Source: SG8-32-3 sp964514055
GTDB taxonomy: Archaea > Thermoproteota > Bathyarchaeia > Bathyarchaeales > Bathycorpusculaceae
Assembly (NCBI GenBank): GCA_964514055.1
Contig: CAZEPB010000001.1
Span: 124,001 to 188,000, forward strand
DNA: 64,000 bases
Direction: 5' to 3'
Shown here: positions 1-8,120 of the stretch, piece after piece
How the letters are laid out: each line of letters begins with the position of its first letter
Numbering within the stretch: the first letter of the stretch is position 1
The notes under the pieces: model-generated
The model's input: only the letters and a program-made list of their open reading frames with translations
What the model was told of the DNA's origin: nothing
Database searches by the model: none
Position numbers and translations under genes: made by a program

Positions 1-946
1 CAGCTTCATCGAAGGTGGGCTTATGTCCACCGTGGACAGTCCTGTTTCTAATTTTGTAGCTTTTTCTGAATCTCTCTGTCAACAGATTCATGTTTTCCGC
101 TTTCTCTTTCAGATTTTCCCCAGAATCGAGTTTGCCCAAAAGTCTGTCTATTATGCTCCATCCCCAACCGCATGTAGTTGCAAACTGCCCGTTAAGTATT
201 GTTTCCCTAAGGGTAGCCACATCTAACACTATCTCGCGAAGGTCATTCCTCAAATCCTCGTCTTTTACTGAAACCAAAAAGTCACGTTGCACCTTGATTA
301 GCTCTTTTACGCCAAGTTTCATTTTAATCAGCACCCCAGTTCTCCAACTGTAAATCGCCGAAAATAGTGTTGAAATGAACAATCCCGACTGCAAATACAG
401 AAAAATGAGATAAGAATACTCCCGACTTCCATAGACATCGAACATACCCGTTTGACTTAGAAGCTCTGGATAAATCCAAGTGAATGTGACTATTGGCGCA
501 ACCAGAGCAATAGCCAAATGAAACAGGAAAACCCATCTGAAAGTGGCTATTTTCTTTCGATATTTAAAAAATAATGCCAACGATACGCTTAGATACACAG
601 TGACAACAAAAATACTGTACTCTGATTGCATAAAAGACGTGAATTCTGCGATAATTCCAGTAAAAAATACAACCCATAGAATATTTGTTTCAATGACTTG
701 CCAGGTGTCAATCCAAGGTCTTTCAGCTTTCTTTCCCTCTTCACGAACTGCTTTAGGCGTGGTTCGGTACTTATGAAACTCGATTATGAGAAACCCAGCA
801 AAACCTATTCCCATAATAATCGAAGGTAAAGTAAAGTCGGGGTTCTCAATTCTCACAAGTTCAATGCCCATTGAACCGCCGATAGCAGAAGTGAATAAGA
901 AAAACCATTCCGCAATTTCAAGCGCTCTATTTCTTGTGATTATCAA
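1..946 (-). CDS. Multi-pass membrane protein with HEPN-like C-terminal tail (partial at left edge)
   Basis: An open frame starts at TTG 946, directly after an in-frame stop and an AAGGGT ribosome-binding-like stretch, and runs off the window edge (about 315 codons seen). About six hydrophobic helices are visible at roughly residues 12-30, 40-58, 85-103, 108-126, 137-157 and 180-198. A soluble, charged helical region follows. Near the edge it reads YKIRNRTVHGGHKP, which fits the RX4-6H pattern of HEPN RNase-like domains (RNRTVH). The family is not otherwise recognised. HEPN identity is inferred from this motif only; the C-terminus is outside the window. Confidence 0.7.
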   Translation of the reverse strand, partial: MIITRNRALEIAEWFFLFTSAIGGSMGIELVRIENPDFTLPSIIMGIGFAGFLIIEFHKYRTTPKAVREEGKKAERPWIDTWQVIETNILWVVFFTGIIAEFTSFMQSEYSIFVVTVYLSVSLALFFKYRKKIATFRWVFLFHLAIALVAPIVTFTWIYPELLSQTGMFDVYGSREYSYLIFLYLQSGLFISTLFSAIYSWRTGVLIKMKLGVKELIKVQRDFLVSVKDEDLRNDLREIVLDVATLRETILNGQFATTCGWGWSIIDRLLGKLDSGENLKEKAENMNLLTERFRKSYKIRNRTVHGGHKPTFDEA

Positions 947-1274
947 CTAACCCTTCTGCTTTTAGTTAACCATCAGCATCATACCATCGTAACCTCACGG
1001 CTAAAGCTTTTTTGCCCCTCCTCAACATCCACACAAAATACCCCACTAAATAGAAGAGTGCTTGTTTTGACCTCTTTAATGCTGTTTTTCCCTAAAGGTG
1101 GGGTTGTTGTTCTGAATAAGCATCTCCCCATGAGGAGAAGTGCAAAACGGTTATTTCCTATTACGATGTTGGAAAAGAAAGGCTATTTCTGTCGTGAACA
1201 ACTAGCTCTAAACTCTATTTATACTTTAAATAAGGGGGGCTATAGTTTTTCCACGCACTAGAGTTTCAGCTGGC
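947..1274. other. Intergenic stretch between a membrane protein start and the cobO 3' end
   Basis: No convincing gene is seen. A 67-codon frame at 1058-1261 has no ribosome binding site and runs into the repeat at 1225-1261, so it is not called. The stretch holds the promoter side of the leftward gene starting at 946 and one copy of the dispersed TATA/G-run element. Confidence 0.6.
1225..1261 (+). repeat. Dispersed TATA/G-run element, copy E1
   Basis: The copy reads TTTAAATAAGGGGGGCTATA, then GTTTTTCCACGCACTAG. From the G-run to the CTAGAG end it matches copy E2 (5198-5234, other strand) at nearly every position apart from one extra G and one missing C. It has promoter geometry pointing right, towards the 3' end of the leftward cobO gene, with no rightward gene downstream. 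Confidence 0.8.
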
Positions 1275-1838
1275 TCAGTATTGGATTCCTTCAGTCAGCT
1301 TAAAGTCTTCAGGCATCTTAACCAGCTCAACCACGTTCACGAAATCAGCCCTGTCCACAAGTTCTTTCGGAGCCAACCGTCCAGTCATGACCACAGTGGT
1401 TTCTTCAGGCACTTTGTCAAGCAGCGCCAGCACGTCTTTGGCGTCTAGCAGTTTCCACTGAGCCGCTAAGGCAATCTCGTCCAGCACAAGCAAATGCGGT
1501 TTCTTCTCCCGCATAATTTTTCCAGCGAAATCAAGAGCCTTCTGGGCAAGCTCCTTGTCATGACTCTTCACGCATTCAACACTGAATTTTTCCCCCGCGA
1601 ACTCTGCGGTTTTATCCTCTTCGCCAAGCCACGCTTCCCTCCCAAACTGGTAAATCTCGTAGAAAGGCGCAAGCCTGTCCTTAATCAGGTATTCGCCGAT
1701 GTCGTTTCGCCACTTGAAGAACTGGATTATCACCACTTTTTTGTTGTGACCCACTGAGCGCAAGGCTAATCCCAGCGCGTTGGCTGTTTTGCCACCGCCA
1801 GTTCCATAATACAAATACACATACCCCATCTTTTTCAT
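1275..1838 (-). CDS. cobO: Cob(I)yrinic acid a,c-diamide adenosyltransferase
   Basis: It transfers the adenosyl group of ATP to cobalamin to make adenosylcobalamin (CobA/CobO/BtuR family). The P-loop YYGTGGGKTANALGLALRS lies at the N-terminus. FFKWRNDIGEY and the Walker-B-like LLVLDEIALA follow, and then the conserved VVMTGR segment. The length of 187 residues is normal. An upstream ATG at 1871 exists, but the ATG at 1838 overlaps the stop of the ribonucleotide reductase as TGATG, so translational coupling favours 1838. The cofactor it makes is the one the upstream enzyme needs. Confidence 0.93.
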   Translation of the reverse strand: MKKMGYVYLYYGTGGGKTANALGLALRSVGHNKKVVIIQFFKWRNDIGEYLIKDRLAPFYEIYQFGREAWLGEEDKTAEFAGEKFSVECVKSHDKELAQKALDFAGKIMREKKPHLLVLDEIALAAQWKLLDAKDVLALLDKVPEETTVVMTGRLAPKELVDRADFVNVVELVKMPEDFKLTEGIQY

Positions 1839-3928
1839 CACCCTGGAAACGGACAATTCATGGTTGGGCAACCACCCGCATACTCAGACTGCGCTGAAAC
1901 AAACTTTCCCTCTTTACCCTTGACCTCGCCAATGTACAGAACCTGTTCTGGCTTGCTTCCGTACCTGAAAACCGTTACGCCCTTGCACTTAAGCTGCCAA
2001 GCCAAATCATAAATCCTCCGCACATCCTCAACCTTCGCCTCAAACGGCAAGTTAACCGTCTTCGAAACCGCATTATCCGTGCTTTTCTGGAACGCTGCCT
2101 GCATCTTAACATGCCAAACAGGATCAATATCCAACGCCGTCACAAACAACCGCTTCACATCATCTGGCACCCCAGCGATTTTCTGAACCGAACCTGTCCG
2201 TGCTACTTCCTCAAGAAGCTTGGCACCGTAAAAACCCCTTGCCTTGGCGGTTTCCTCAAACAACGAGTTAGTCTCAAACAATCTCGCGCCACCCAGCACG
2301 TTCCGCATAAACGAAACCGCAAACAACGGCTCAATCCCCGAAGAACAGCCAGCTATGATGCTTATGGTTCCAGTAGGCGCCACAGTAGTCACAGTCGCAT
2401 TCCTAAAAGCGCTGTACCTGTCCTTCCAGATGCTCCGTTCGAAATTCGGAAAAGAACCACGCGCTTCCGCAATCTCCATGGATTTCTTGTGCGCTTCTTC
2501 TTCAATGAAACGCATCACCTGCTCACCCAGCTTCAACGCTTCCTCAGAATCATACGGCACACCCAACATAATCAGCATGTCCGCGAAGCCCATGACACCT
2601 AAACCTATCTTACGGTTAGCCCTCGTTATCTCAGCAATCTCCTCAAGCGGATAAACGTTCGCGTCCACAACGTTGTCAAGGAAATGCACCGCGTTCCGAA
2701 CAGTCTCCCGCAGCTTCTCCCAGCTAATCTTGCCCTCCTCAACCATCCTCGAAAGATTAATCGAACCCAAATTGCAAGACTCATAAGGCAAAAGCGGCTG
2801 TTCACCGCAAGGATTCGTAGACTCGATTCGCCCAACTTTCGGCGTGGGATTATGCCTGTTTATTTCGTCAATGAACACAACTCCTGGATCTCCGCTTGCC
2901 CAAGCAGACCTCGCCATCAAACCCCACACTTCCCGAGCTTTAAGCTGCTTCACTTTCTCTTTGCTGCGAGGGTTAATCAGCCAGTATTCGCCGTCTTCCT
3001 CAACCGCCTGCATAAACTCATCCGTAACCGCAACTGAAACGTTAAAGTTCGACAGCAACGTCGGATTCTGCTTGGCTGTAATAAATTCTAAAACGTCAGG
3101 GTGATCCACGCGGAGAATACCCATCATGGCGCCTCTGCGTTTTCCACCAGCCTTAATCACCTCTGTGGACGTGTCAAAAATGCGCATGAAACTCACCGGA
3201 CCAGAAGCCACACCTTTCGTTGACCGTACAAGGTCGCCTTTCGGTCTCAGCGCGGAAAAGTTGAAGCCTACTCCTCCACCAGTCTGCTCGATAAGCGCCA
3301 TGTTTTTTACGGTGGTGAATATGCCGTCAAGCGAGTCGTGAACTGGAAGGACGAAGCAGGCGGAAAGTTGACCTATGTCTGTTCCGGCGTTGAACAGGGT
3401 TGGCGTGTTGGGGAGGAATTCGAGTTTCGCCATCATCTGGTAGAAGGTTTTCTGGGTTTTTTCTGGGTTTTCTCCGAAGCGCTTGTCAACTTTGGCTATG
3501 GCTTTGGCGACTCTTTCGAAAAGTTGTGTTGGGGTTTCTGTGATGTTTTCTTTTTCGTCGCGCAGCAGGTATCTTGCTTTTAAAACTTCAAGGGAGTTCA
3601 CGGTTAATTTGGGTTCTATTCCCAGCTTTTCTCTGAGGGTTCTGAGTTCTTCCTTTTTGTTTCTGTAGTCCTGATATTCTTGTGCGACTTTGCCGTAGCC
3701 TTTTTCCTCTAAAACTTTCACTACTAAGTCCTGCACGTCTTCAACTGACGGTGTTTTCTCCTTGAATTTCGCTTCTAAACGCTTAACAACCTCGGTTGTG
3801 ACGTTTTCGGCTTTTTCGCCATCGCCCAGTTCAACCGCGAGAAAGGCTTTGTGAACGGCGTTTTTGATTCTATCTGGGTCAAAATCAGCGGTTCTTCCAT
3901 CTCTCTTTTTGATTTTGCTTAAAAACAT
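1838..3928 (-). CDS. nrdJ: Adenosylcobalamin-dependent (class II) ribonucleoside-diphosphate reductase
   Basis: It reduces ribonucleotides to deoxyribonucleotides using an adenosylcobalamin radical. An ATP-cone occupies roughly residues 1-90. The barrel carries the redox Cys in LSACFVLPVHDS, the GGGVGFNFS loop, the active-site block NPCGEQPLLPYESCNLGS and the ATVTTVAPTGTISIIAGCSS segment. The C-terminus ends CPTMNC, the Cys pair expected to re-reduce the active site. At 696 residues it is compact but has all core motifs. Its stop overlaps the start of the adenosyltransferase. No NrdB-type subunit or NrdG activase lies nearby, which agrees with class II. Confidence 0.96.
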   Translation of the reverse strand: MFLSKIKKRDGRTADFDPDRIKNAVHKAFLAVELGDGEKAENVTTEVVKRLEAKFKEKTPSVEDVQDLVVKVLEEKGYGKVAQEYQDYRNKKEELRTLREKLGIEPKLTVNSLEVLKARYLLRDEKENITETPTQLFERVAKAIAKVDKRFGENPEKTQKTFYQMMAKLEFLPNTPTLFNAGTDIGQLSACFVLPVHDSLDGIFTTVKNMALIEQTGGGVGFNFSALRPKGDLVRSTKGVASGPVSFMRIFDTSTEVIKAGGKRRGAMMGILRVDHPDVLEFITAKQNPTLLSNFNVSVAVTDEFMQAVEEDGEYWLINPRSKEKVKQLKAREVWGLMARSAWASGDPGVVFIDEINRHNPTPKVGRIESTNPCGEQPLLPYESCNLGSINLSRMVEEGKISWEKLRETVRNAVHFLDNVVDANVYPLEEIAEITRANRKIGLGVMGFADMLIMLGVPYDSEEALKLGEQVMRFIEEEAHKKSMEIAEARGSFPNFERSIWKDRYSAFRNATVTTVAPTGTISIIAGCSSGIEPLFAVSFMRNVLGGARLFETNSLFEETAKARGFYGAKLLEEVARTGSVQKIAGVPDDVKRLFVTALDIDPVWHVKMQAAFQKSTDNAVSKTVNLPFEAKVEDVRRIYDLAWQLKCKGVTVFRYGSKPEQVLYIGEVKGKEGKFVSAQSEYAGGCPTMNCPFPG

Positions 3929-4016
3929 ATCATATCCAAATAGTTGTTGCTTTTAAGATGATATAAAGTTTTCAAAACTGGCTGTGCAACTGCCGTGTTT
4001 GGCGGATTATCGCAGT

Positions 4017-4178
4017 TTATTGCCGTTTTACAAACTTGTCTTTTGATGCTCCACACACAGGACAACCCCAGTCTTCGGGCAGCTGCTCAAAGGGTGTTCC
4101 CGCTGGTATGTTGTGCTCTGGGTCTCCGAGTTCTGGGTCGTATATGTAGCCGCAGACGCTGCATTCCCACTTGTCCAT
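4017..4178 (-). CDS. Rubredoxin
   Basis: A 53-residue protein reading MDKWECSVCGYIYDPELG at its start, with a second knuckle CPVCGASKDKF. The two CxxCG motifs, the YxYD and DW residues and the length are textbook for rubredoxin, a one-iron FeS4 electron carrier. It lies upstream of the ribonucleotide reductase on the same strand and two genes after rubrerythrin, its usual partner in oxygen and peroxide reduction in anaerobes. Confidence 0.95.
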   Translation of the reverse strand: MDKWECSVCGYIYDPELGDPEHNIPAGTPFEQLPEDWGCPVCGASKDKFVKRQ

Positions 4179-4300
4179 TTCTTAATCCTCTTGATGTCCA
4201 GATAGAGCGGTGTTCAATCTTATAAGCGTCTGCTGCCGAAATCAGCGTTTTCAAGGTTAGGTTTATTCAAAAACAAGAAAGGGAGGGAAGTTTGTTGTGG

Positions 4301-4555
4301 TTAGACTAACGTTTTGAGCTGTGTGATGAGTTCTTGTTTCATTTCTGGGCTTTCTTTGATTTGTTTGCGGGCTTTCTTCCAGTCTGCGGAGCAACGTCCG
4401 TAACTGGACTGTTCGCCGATGTATTTGTGTATGACTTGGTCGATTTTGCCTTTGTTTTCGTCTGTGACTTCCACTTCAGCGTCTTTTAAGACTCCGTTAA
4501 ACCATTTCCAGCAACCCAAAAAGTTCACCATCCTGAAATCTAGTGGTAGCGCCAT
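4301..4555 (-). CDS. Small conserved-looking hypothetical protein
   Basis: An 84-residue frame, or 76 residues from the internal ATG at 4531 (MVNFLGCWKWFN). The protein is charged and helical, with two cysteines and no membrane segment. It sits between rubredoxin and rubrerythrin on the same strand, so it is probably co-transcribed with these redox proteins. I do not recognise the family. The start is uncertain because neither ATG has a good ribosome binding site. Confidence 0.6.
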   Translation of the reverse strand: MALPLDFRMVNFLGCWKWFNGVLKDAEVEVTDENKGKIDQVIHKYIGEQSSYGRCSADWKKARKQIKESPEMKQELITQLKTLV

Positions 4556-4614
4556 ATAACGTTTTTTGAAAGGAAAAGAAAAGAGTGAAAAAACGGGTGT
4601 GGTTGCCTGTGCGT

Positions 4615-5118
4615 TTAGGCTGGCTTAAAGAATTTTTCTTTCGGAGAGCCGCAGATTGGACATTTGTCTGGTGGTGTGCCTTCAACCGTGTTTCCGCAGA
4701 CGCTGCAAACGTAGTAGTCTACTTTCTCCATGGGCTTCTTGTTCTTCAACGCGTCAATCGCCTTGTTGTAAAGTTTGGCGTGTATCTGTTCTACCTTGTT
4801 TGCCACGTCAAAGCTCCATGCAGCCTGCTTGTTGTCTTCCTGTTTCGCCGTGTCTATGTATCCAGGATACATCTCTTTGAACTCGAAAGTTTCCCCAGAA
4901 ACCGCGGTGTCCAAGTTCTCCAAGGTTGTTTTTATCTGTCCAGTTATTCTCAGATGGTTTAAGGCGTGCACCGTTTCCGCTTCCGCAGCGGCTTTGAAGA
5001 GTTTGGCGACTTGCGTGAAGCCTTCTTCTTCCGCTTTTCTGGCGAAAGCCAAGTAACGCCTGTTAGCCTGCGATTCACCCGCAAAAGCACCTTTCAAATT
5101 CTCGTCAGTTTTGGTCAT
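4615..5118 (-). CDS. rbr: Rubrerythrin
   Basis: A non-heme diiron peroxidase of anaerobes. The N-terminal ferritin-like four-helix domain carries the ligand motifs GESQANRRYLAFA, EAETVHALNH and the later VEQIHAKLY. A C-terminal rubredoxin-like domain has CSVCGNTVEG and CPICGSPKEKF. The start at 5118 gives MTKTDENLKG, the usual N-terminus; an in-frame upstream extension to 5148 is not needed. Copy E2 of the dispersed element lies 80-120 bp upstream in promoter orientation. Confidence 0.96.
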   Translation of the reverse strand: MTKTDENLKGAFAGESQANRRYLAFARKAEEEGFTQVAKLFKAAAEAETVHALNHLRITGQIKTTLENLDTAVSGETFEFKEMYPGYIDTAKQEDNKQAAWSFDVANKVEQIHAKLYNKAIDALKNKKPMEKVDYYVCSVCGNTVEGTPPDKCPICGSPKEKFFKPA

Positions 5119-5419
5119 AACAAAATTCTCCCAGCATAGTAATCTCATGGTCAGTTATAAGCTATACTGGCGATAAAGCGCTATTTTCGTTTGCTCTCTA
5201 GCGCGTGGAAAAGACTATAGCCCCCTTATATATACCAAACTGCATAGAATTCTGTGAGAAGCGCCGTCGAGCGGGCTCTGCTGGTTTTTGCAATGAATGG
5301 TTCGAGGTCATGATGGGTTGCCCGTGCTGGGCTTAATGAGAATAGCGGAAATCTGCCTCTTTGTTTGATGAAGAAAACGAAATTGTTTTAAAGTTTTTGA
5401 AAAATACTGACTTGCCGAT
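5119..5419. other. Divergent intergenic region, rubrerythrin / membrane protein
   Basis: It holds repeat copy E2 and its extended homology up to about 5258, which is shared with copy E3 (57927-57988). The remainder up to 5419 shows an A/T-rich promoter-like stretch (TTTTAAAGTTTTTGAAAA, about 5387) upstream of the rightward gene. No gene is seen. Confidence 0.5.
5198..5234 (-). repeat. Dispersed TATA/G-run element, copy E2
   Basis: On the minus strand it reads TATATATAAGGGGGCTATAG, then TCTTTTCCACGCGCTAG. With the TATA box centred near 5230, transcription would begin around 5203, inside the conserved CCACGCGCTAG end. This is the clearest copy with a gene correctly placed downstream (rubrerythrin), so it may be that gene's promoter. 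Homology to copy E3 extends upstream to about 5258. Confidence 0.85.
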
Positions 5420-6343
5420 GTGTCTCCAATGCTGCAGGCTAGACATTTCCCGATGCCTATAGGCAAAACGCGGCTCTACATTTCCATATTTATGGCTGTC
5501 GTTAGTGGCTTCTTCATTTATTTCGGGTCAACAAACTTCGGGTTGTTTACACTAACGCGTGTGATTTACTTCTTGTCCGGCGTTACCACAGGGGTGCTCT
5601 TAGGAATAGTTGAAACCAGAATTGTAATCCCAAAGTTAGTTAAGGACACGGAAGCGTTTGTTTGGCAAGTAGTCCCAATTGGCACTGCTTTGTTTGGAGT
5701 ACCCCTGCTGCTGGTTATCGCGTTTTTCGGAGTTTCAGAGTATTTACCATTTGGAGTCTACGCGTTTTTCCCCTTCATGGCAGCTTCAGGTGCCGCAAGC
5801 GGCTGGTATTTCAACAAGTTTGAGAAAGAGAACAAAGTGGACGTCTTCATGTTTTATTACGGTTTCAAATACTGGAAGCAGCCAAATCCTGATGTCACCG
5901 AACGATTTCACCATTTCCTAAGGGATGTGGCAAGAAAGGACTCTTCCCAATTCTGGGGGCTAATAGGCTCTTCTTTGGGTTACATAGGATACACTAACGC
6001 CTTCAGGGACAAGCTCGAAAAACAAGAAATTGACCCTTCAACCAGAGAGAATTTACTCAAAATTCTAAAAACCATGAACACATTTAGAATAATAACACTG
6101 ACTGTCTTCGCGCTTTTTCTGGTTTCAGTCGCCGCTCTTATGGTTTTGCTCGTTGGAACCGGATTTGGTTATTTTCACTTTAATTTCAACATAGCTGATG
6201 TTGTAGGTTCTGCATCTGGAATAATCCTCTTCGGTTTTCTTATCGGAATTGCTGTTCTAATGATAACTTTTCAAAGAAAAATTTCACGACTTTTGAACGA
6301 TATCGATACAAGCAATTTAGCTTTTGACTCGTTAAAAAAATAA
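5420..6343 (+). CDS. Polytopic membrane protein of unknown function
   Basis: A 307-residue protein from GTG 5420; in-frame ATGs at 5429 and 5453 are alternatives. Hydrophobic segments are seen near residues 18-36, 40-62, 82-104 and 108-125, then a soluble loop of about 85 residues (FMFYYGFKYWKQP onwards), then two segments near 222-245 and 255-283. There is no signal peptide or catalytic motif that I recognise. It stands alone on the plus strand between rubrerythrin and ferredoxin. Confidence 0.8.
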   Translation: MSPMLQARHFPMPIGKTRLYISIFMAVVSGFFIYFGSTNFGLFTLTRVIYFLSGVTTGVLLGIVETRIVIPKLVKDTEAFVWQVVPIGTALFGVPLLLVIAFFGVSEYLPFGVYAFFPFMAASGAASGWYFNKFEKENKVDVFMFYYGFKYWKQPNPDVTERFHHFLRDVARKDSSQFWGLIGSSLGYIGYTNAFRDKLEKQEIDPSTRENLLKILKTMNTFRIITLTVFALFLVSVAALMVLLVGTGFGYFHFNFNIADVVGSASGIILFGFLIGIAVLMITFQRKISRLLNDIDTSNLAFDSLKK

Positions 6344-6397
6344 GGTGGAACTAGAGAAAAAATGGAAAGCGCCGCAGTAGTCAGCGCTTCGTTCGCT

Positions 6398-6712
6398 TCA
6401 TGGAGGTGTTATTTTTATGGCTGCGGTTGGGCATTGCATCTCGCAGGCTAAGCATTGTATGCAGTCTGGTTCTCGGGCAGGGTCGGATTTCTTCTCAGAA
6501 GTCGGATGCCCAGGCGCGTCTATCATGTCATACAGCGACACGGGGCAAACGTCCACGCACACGCCGTCTCCAGTGCACACGTCCCAGTCGACAGCAACGT
6601 TGGTTCCGTGGATGCCCAGTTTCGTCGGTGGTTCTACGGGTCCCCAGACTTTGTGTCCGTTGTGTTCGCCTACAACCTTTCTGTTCTTCTGAAAATCAGG
6701 GTCTATCGGCAA
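6398..6712 (-). CDS. Zinc-type seven/eight-iron ferredoxin
   Basis: A low-potential electron carrier. The body reads GHKVWGPVEPPTKLGIHG, then the cluster motif CTGDGVCVDVCPV, then CIQCLACEMQCPTAAI. This matches archaeal ferredoxins of the Sulfolobus zinc-containing type, where one cluster motif is CxDxxxCxxxCP. The frame stays open to an ATG at 6991, but that would overlap the divergent primase gene. TTG at 6712, preceded by GAAGGTGAAAAG, gives 104 residues and is preferred; ATT at 6733 is possible. The start is the weak point, not the identity. Confidence 0.85.
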   Translation of the reverse strand: MPIDPDFQKNRKVVGEHNGHKVWGPVEPPTKLGIHGTNVAVDWDVCTGDGVCVDVCPVSLYDMIDAPGHPTSEKKSDPAREPDCIQCLACEMQCPTAAIKITPP

Positions 6713-6808
6713 AAACTTTTCACCTTCTTTAATTCGTGACGACAGCCAAATATTAGCTTTTCTACCTACAGCGGCTTGTAAATTCTGTTTTCTCCAAAAC
6801 CTATTTCG

Positions 6809-7618
6809 GTGATTAGGGATTATTCTATGCTGGTTTACATGGCTAGGTACTACTTGCCTCAGGGCATGCGCTATTCCACTCTTGAGGAGCGAAAAAGGTT
6901 TTACACCGAAGAGTTCAGCCTCCCAAAAGTGCATGAGTGGCTTGAACAGGTCAGAGGCAAAGTGAAGTTCGCTGTTGTTATCGGCAGGCACACCAGGATT
7001 TTCCCAGAAAAGTACAGGGAAGACGCTGGTACCACCATAATCATAGACGAGTACAAGGGCTTAGACGAAGTGCAAGATTATTTGACCGAGTTTCTGCCTG
7101 AAGCCGCGTATTACGACCGAAACGTCTACGACGAAAACGACCACAAATTAGGTCAAGAACTCGCGTTTGACCTTGACCCCGAAAACATAACCTGCCCCAT
7201 CCACGGCACGCTCGCGGACAAAATGCGGCGGAACCAAGGCTTGAGTTTCTGCAAGCTAGAGTTGGACATGGTTAAGGAACAGGCAGTCAGCCTCTACGAA
7301 CATCTTGAACCGCAGTTTTCCAACATGAAAATTGTTTATTCAGGCAGAGGCTTCCACATCCACGTTTTTGATGCTGAGGCATACGCTTTTAGTCCGAAGA
7401 AAAGGCTTCAGATTGCCCGAAAGGTGAAAGAAAAAGGTTTCAAGATTGACGAGTGGGTGACCGCGGGCGACATGCGTTTGATTCGACTTCCTTACAGCCT
7501 GCATGGTTTAGTGTCGCGCGTTGTGGTTCCCGTGGAGAAAGGCGAGCTTGAAAGTTTTGACCCTGCCCACGACAAAAGGTGCCTTCCAAAGTTTCTGGGC
7601 AGCAGCGTTACTTCTTGA
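6809..7618 (+). CDS. Archaeo-eukaryotic primase, small-subunit (PriS) like
   Basis: A primase/polymerase of the AEP superfamily. Visible motifs are the catalytic acidic pair in ELAFDLDPENI, a zinc-knuckle-like region from CPIHG to LSFC, the nucleotide-binding SGRGFHIHVFD and the conserved RLIRLPYSLHG. At 269 residues from GTG 6809 (ATG 6827 is possible) it is shorter than most PriS, which usually have 330 or more. No PriL lies beside it. It could be the main replicative primase small subunit or a PriS-like paralogue. Confidence 0.85.
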   Translation: MIRDYSMLVYMARYYLPQGMRYSTLEERKRFYTEEFSLPKVHEWLEQVRGKVKFAVVIGRHTRIFPEKYREDAGTTIIIDEYKGLDEVQDYLTEFLPEAAYYDRNVYDENDHKLGQELAFDLDPENITCPIHGTLADKMRRNQGLSFCKLELDMVKEQAVSLYEHLEPQFSNMKIVYSGRGFHIHVFDAEAYAFSPKKRLQIARKVKEKGFKIDEWVTAGDMRLIRLPYSLHGLVSRVVVPVEKGELESFDPAHDKRCLPKFLGSSVTS

Positions 7619-7700
7619 CTTCCTCGGCTTTTTTCTCTTTCTTTCCGTAATAATAGTATTTTTTCTTCTTCTCCTCTTCTGCCTTCTTCGCTTCTGACAT
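7608..7700 (-). CDS. Lysine/tyrosine-rich micro-protein
   Basis: A 30-residue frame, MSEAKKAEEEKKKKYYYYGK and more, ending KAEEVKK. It has an ATG and a GGGAT ribosome-binding-like stretch upstream. It is strongly basic, with a run of four tyrosines. Its 3' end overlaps the convergent primase gene by 11 bp. Function unknown. The strict coding composition makes it a plausible real gene, but it is too short to be certain. Confidence 0.4.
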   Translation of the reverse strand: MSEAKKAEEEKKKKYYYYGKKEKKAEEVKK

Positions 7701-7835
7701 AACAAATCCCAAGATAACTATCTTCAGAACCGCCAATTAAAGATTTTCCAAGGCGTTCTGCCTATACCCAGCGAAACCAAACTGGTCAGCTAAACAGTTA
7801 TATTCGCGTTAACGCAAAGGTTAGCGAGTGAGACC

Positions 7836-8120
7836 ATGCAATTCTCCAAAGTTCAAGGTAAACAAAACAAACACAAGGTTGTTTTATACGCCCTCAGCAC
7901 ATGCGTCTGGTGCAAAATGACCAAACAATTCTTGAAAGACAACGGCATCGAATACGATTACATCGATGTGGACCTGTGCCAGGAAGAAGACAAACAAAAA
8001 ATTCGCGAACACATTCAAAGCAAAGGCGGACCCTTAAGCTACCCCACCACAATCGTAGACGACAACCTCGTGATTACCGGTTTTCGCAAGGACCTGCTGA
8101 AGGAGGCGCTTGGAATTTGA
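7836..8120 (+). CDS. Glutaredoxin-like thiol oxidoreductase
   Basis: A 94-residue thioredoxin-fold protein: VVLYALSTCVWCKMTKQFL gives the redox CVWC motif after the first strand, then the YPTT cis-proline and the GFRKD end typical of glutaredoxin/NrdH proteins. It acts in the cytosol as a dithiol reductant. The downstream ferredoxin-thioredoxin reductase overlaps its stop codon, so it is probably that enzyme's substrate. Confidence 0.92.
   Translation: MQFSKVQGKQNKHKVVLYALSTCVWCKMTKQFLKDNGIEYDYIDVDLCQEEDKQKIREHIQSKGGPLSYPTTIVDDNLVITGFRKDLLKEALGI

Noticed and set aside
1058..1261. 67-codon open frame on the plus strand
   Set aside because: It has no ribosome binding site, low-complexity composition, and its end is the dispersed repeat E1.
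2111..3668. Several plus-strand open frames inside the ribonucleotide reductase gene
   Set aside because: They are antisense shadows of a clearly coding gene with all family motifs.
7901..8116. N-terminal extension of the ferredoxin-thioredoxin reductase frame
   Set aside because: It overlaps the glutaredoxin gene in another frame; TTG 8117 has the ribosome binding site and gives the family N-terminus.
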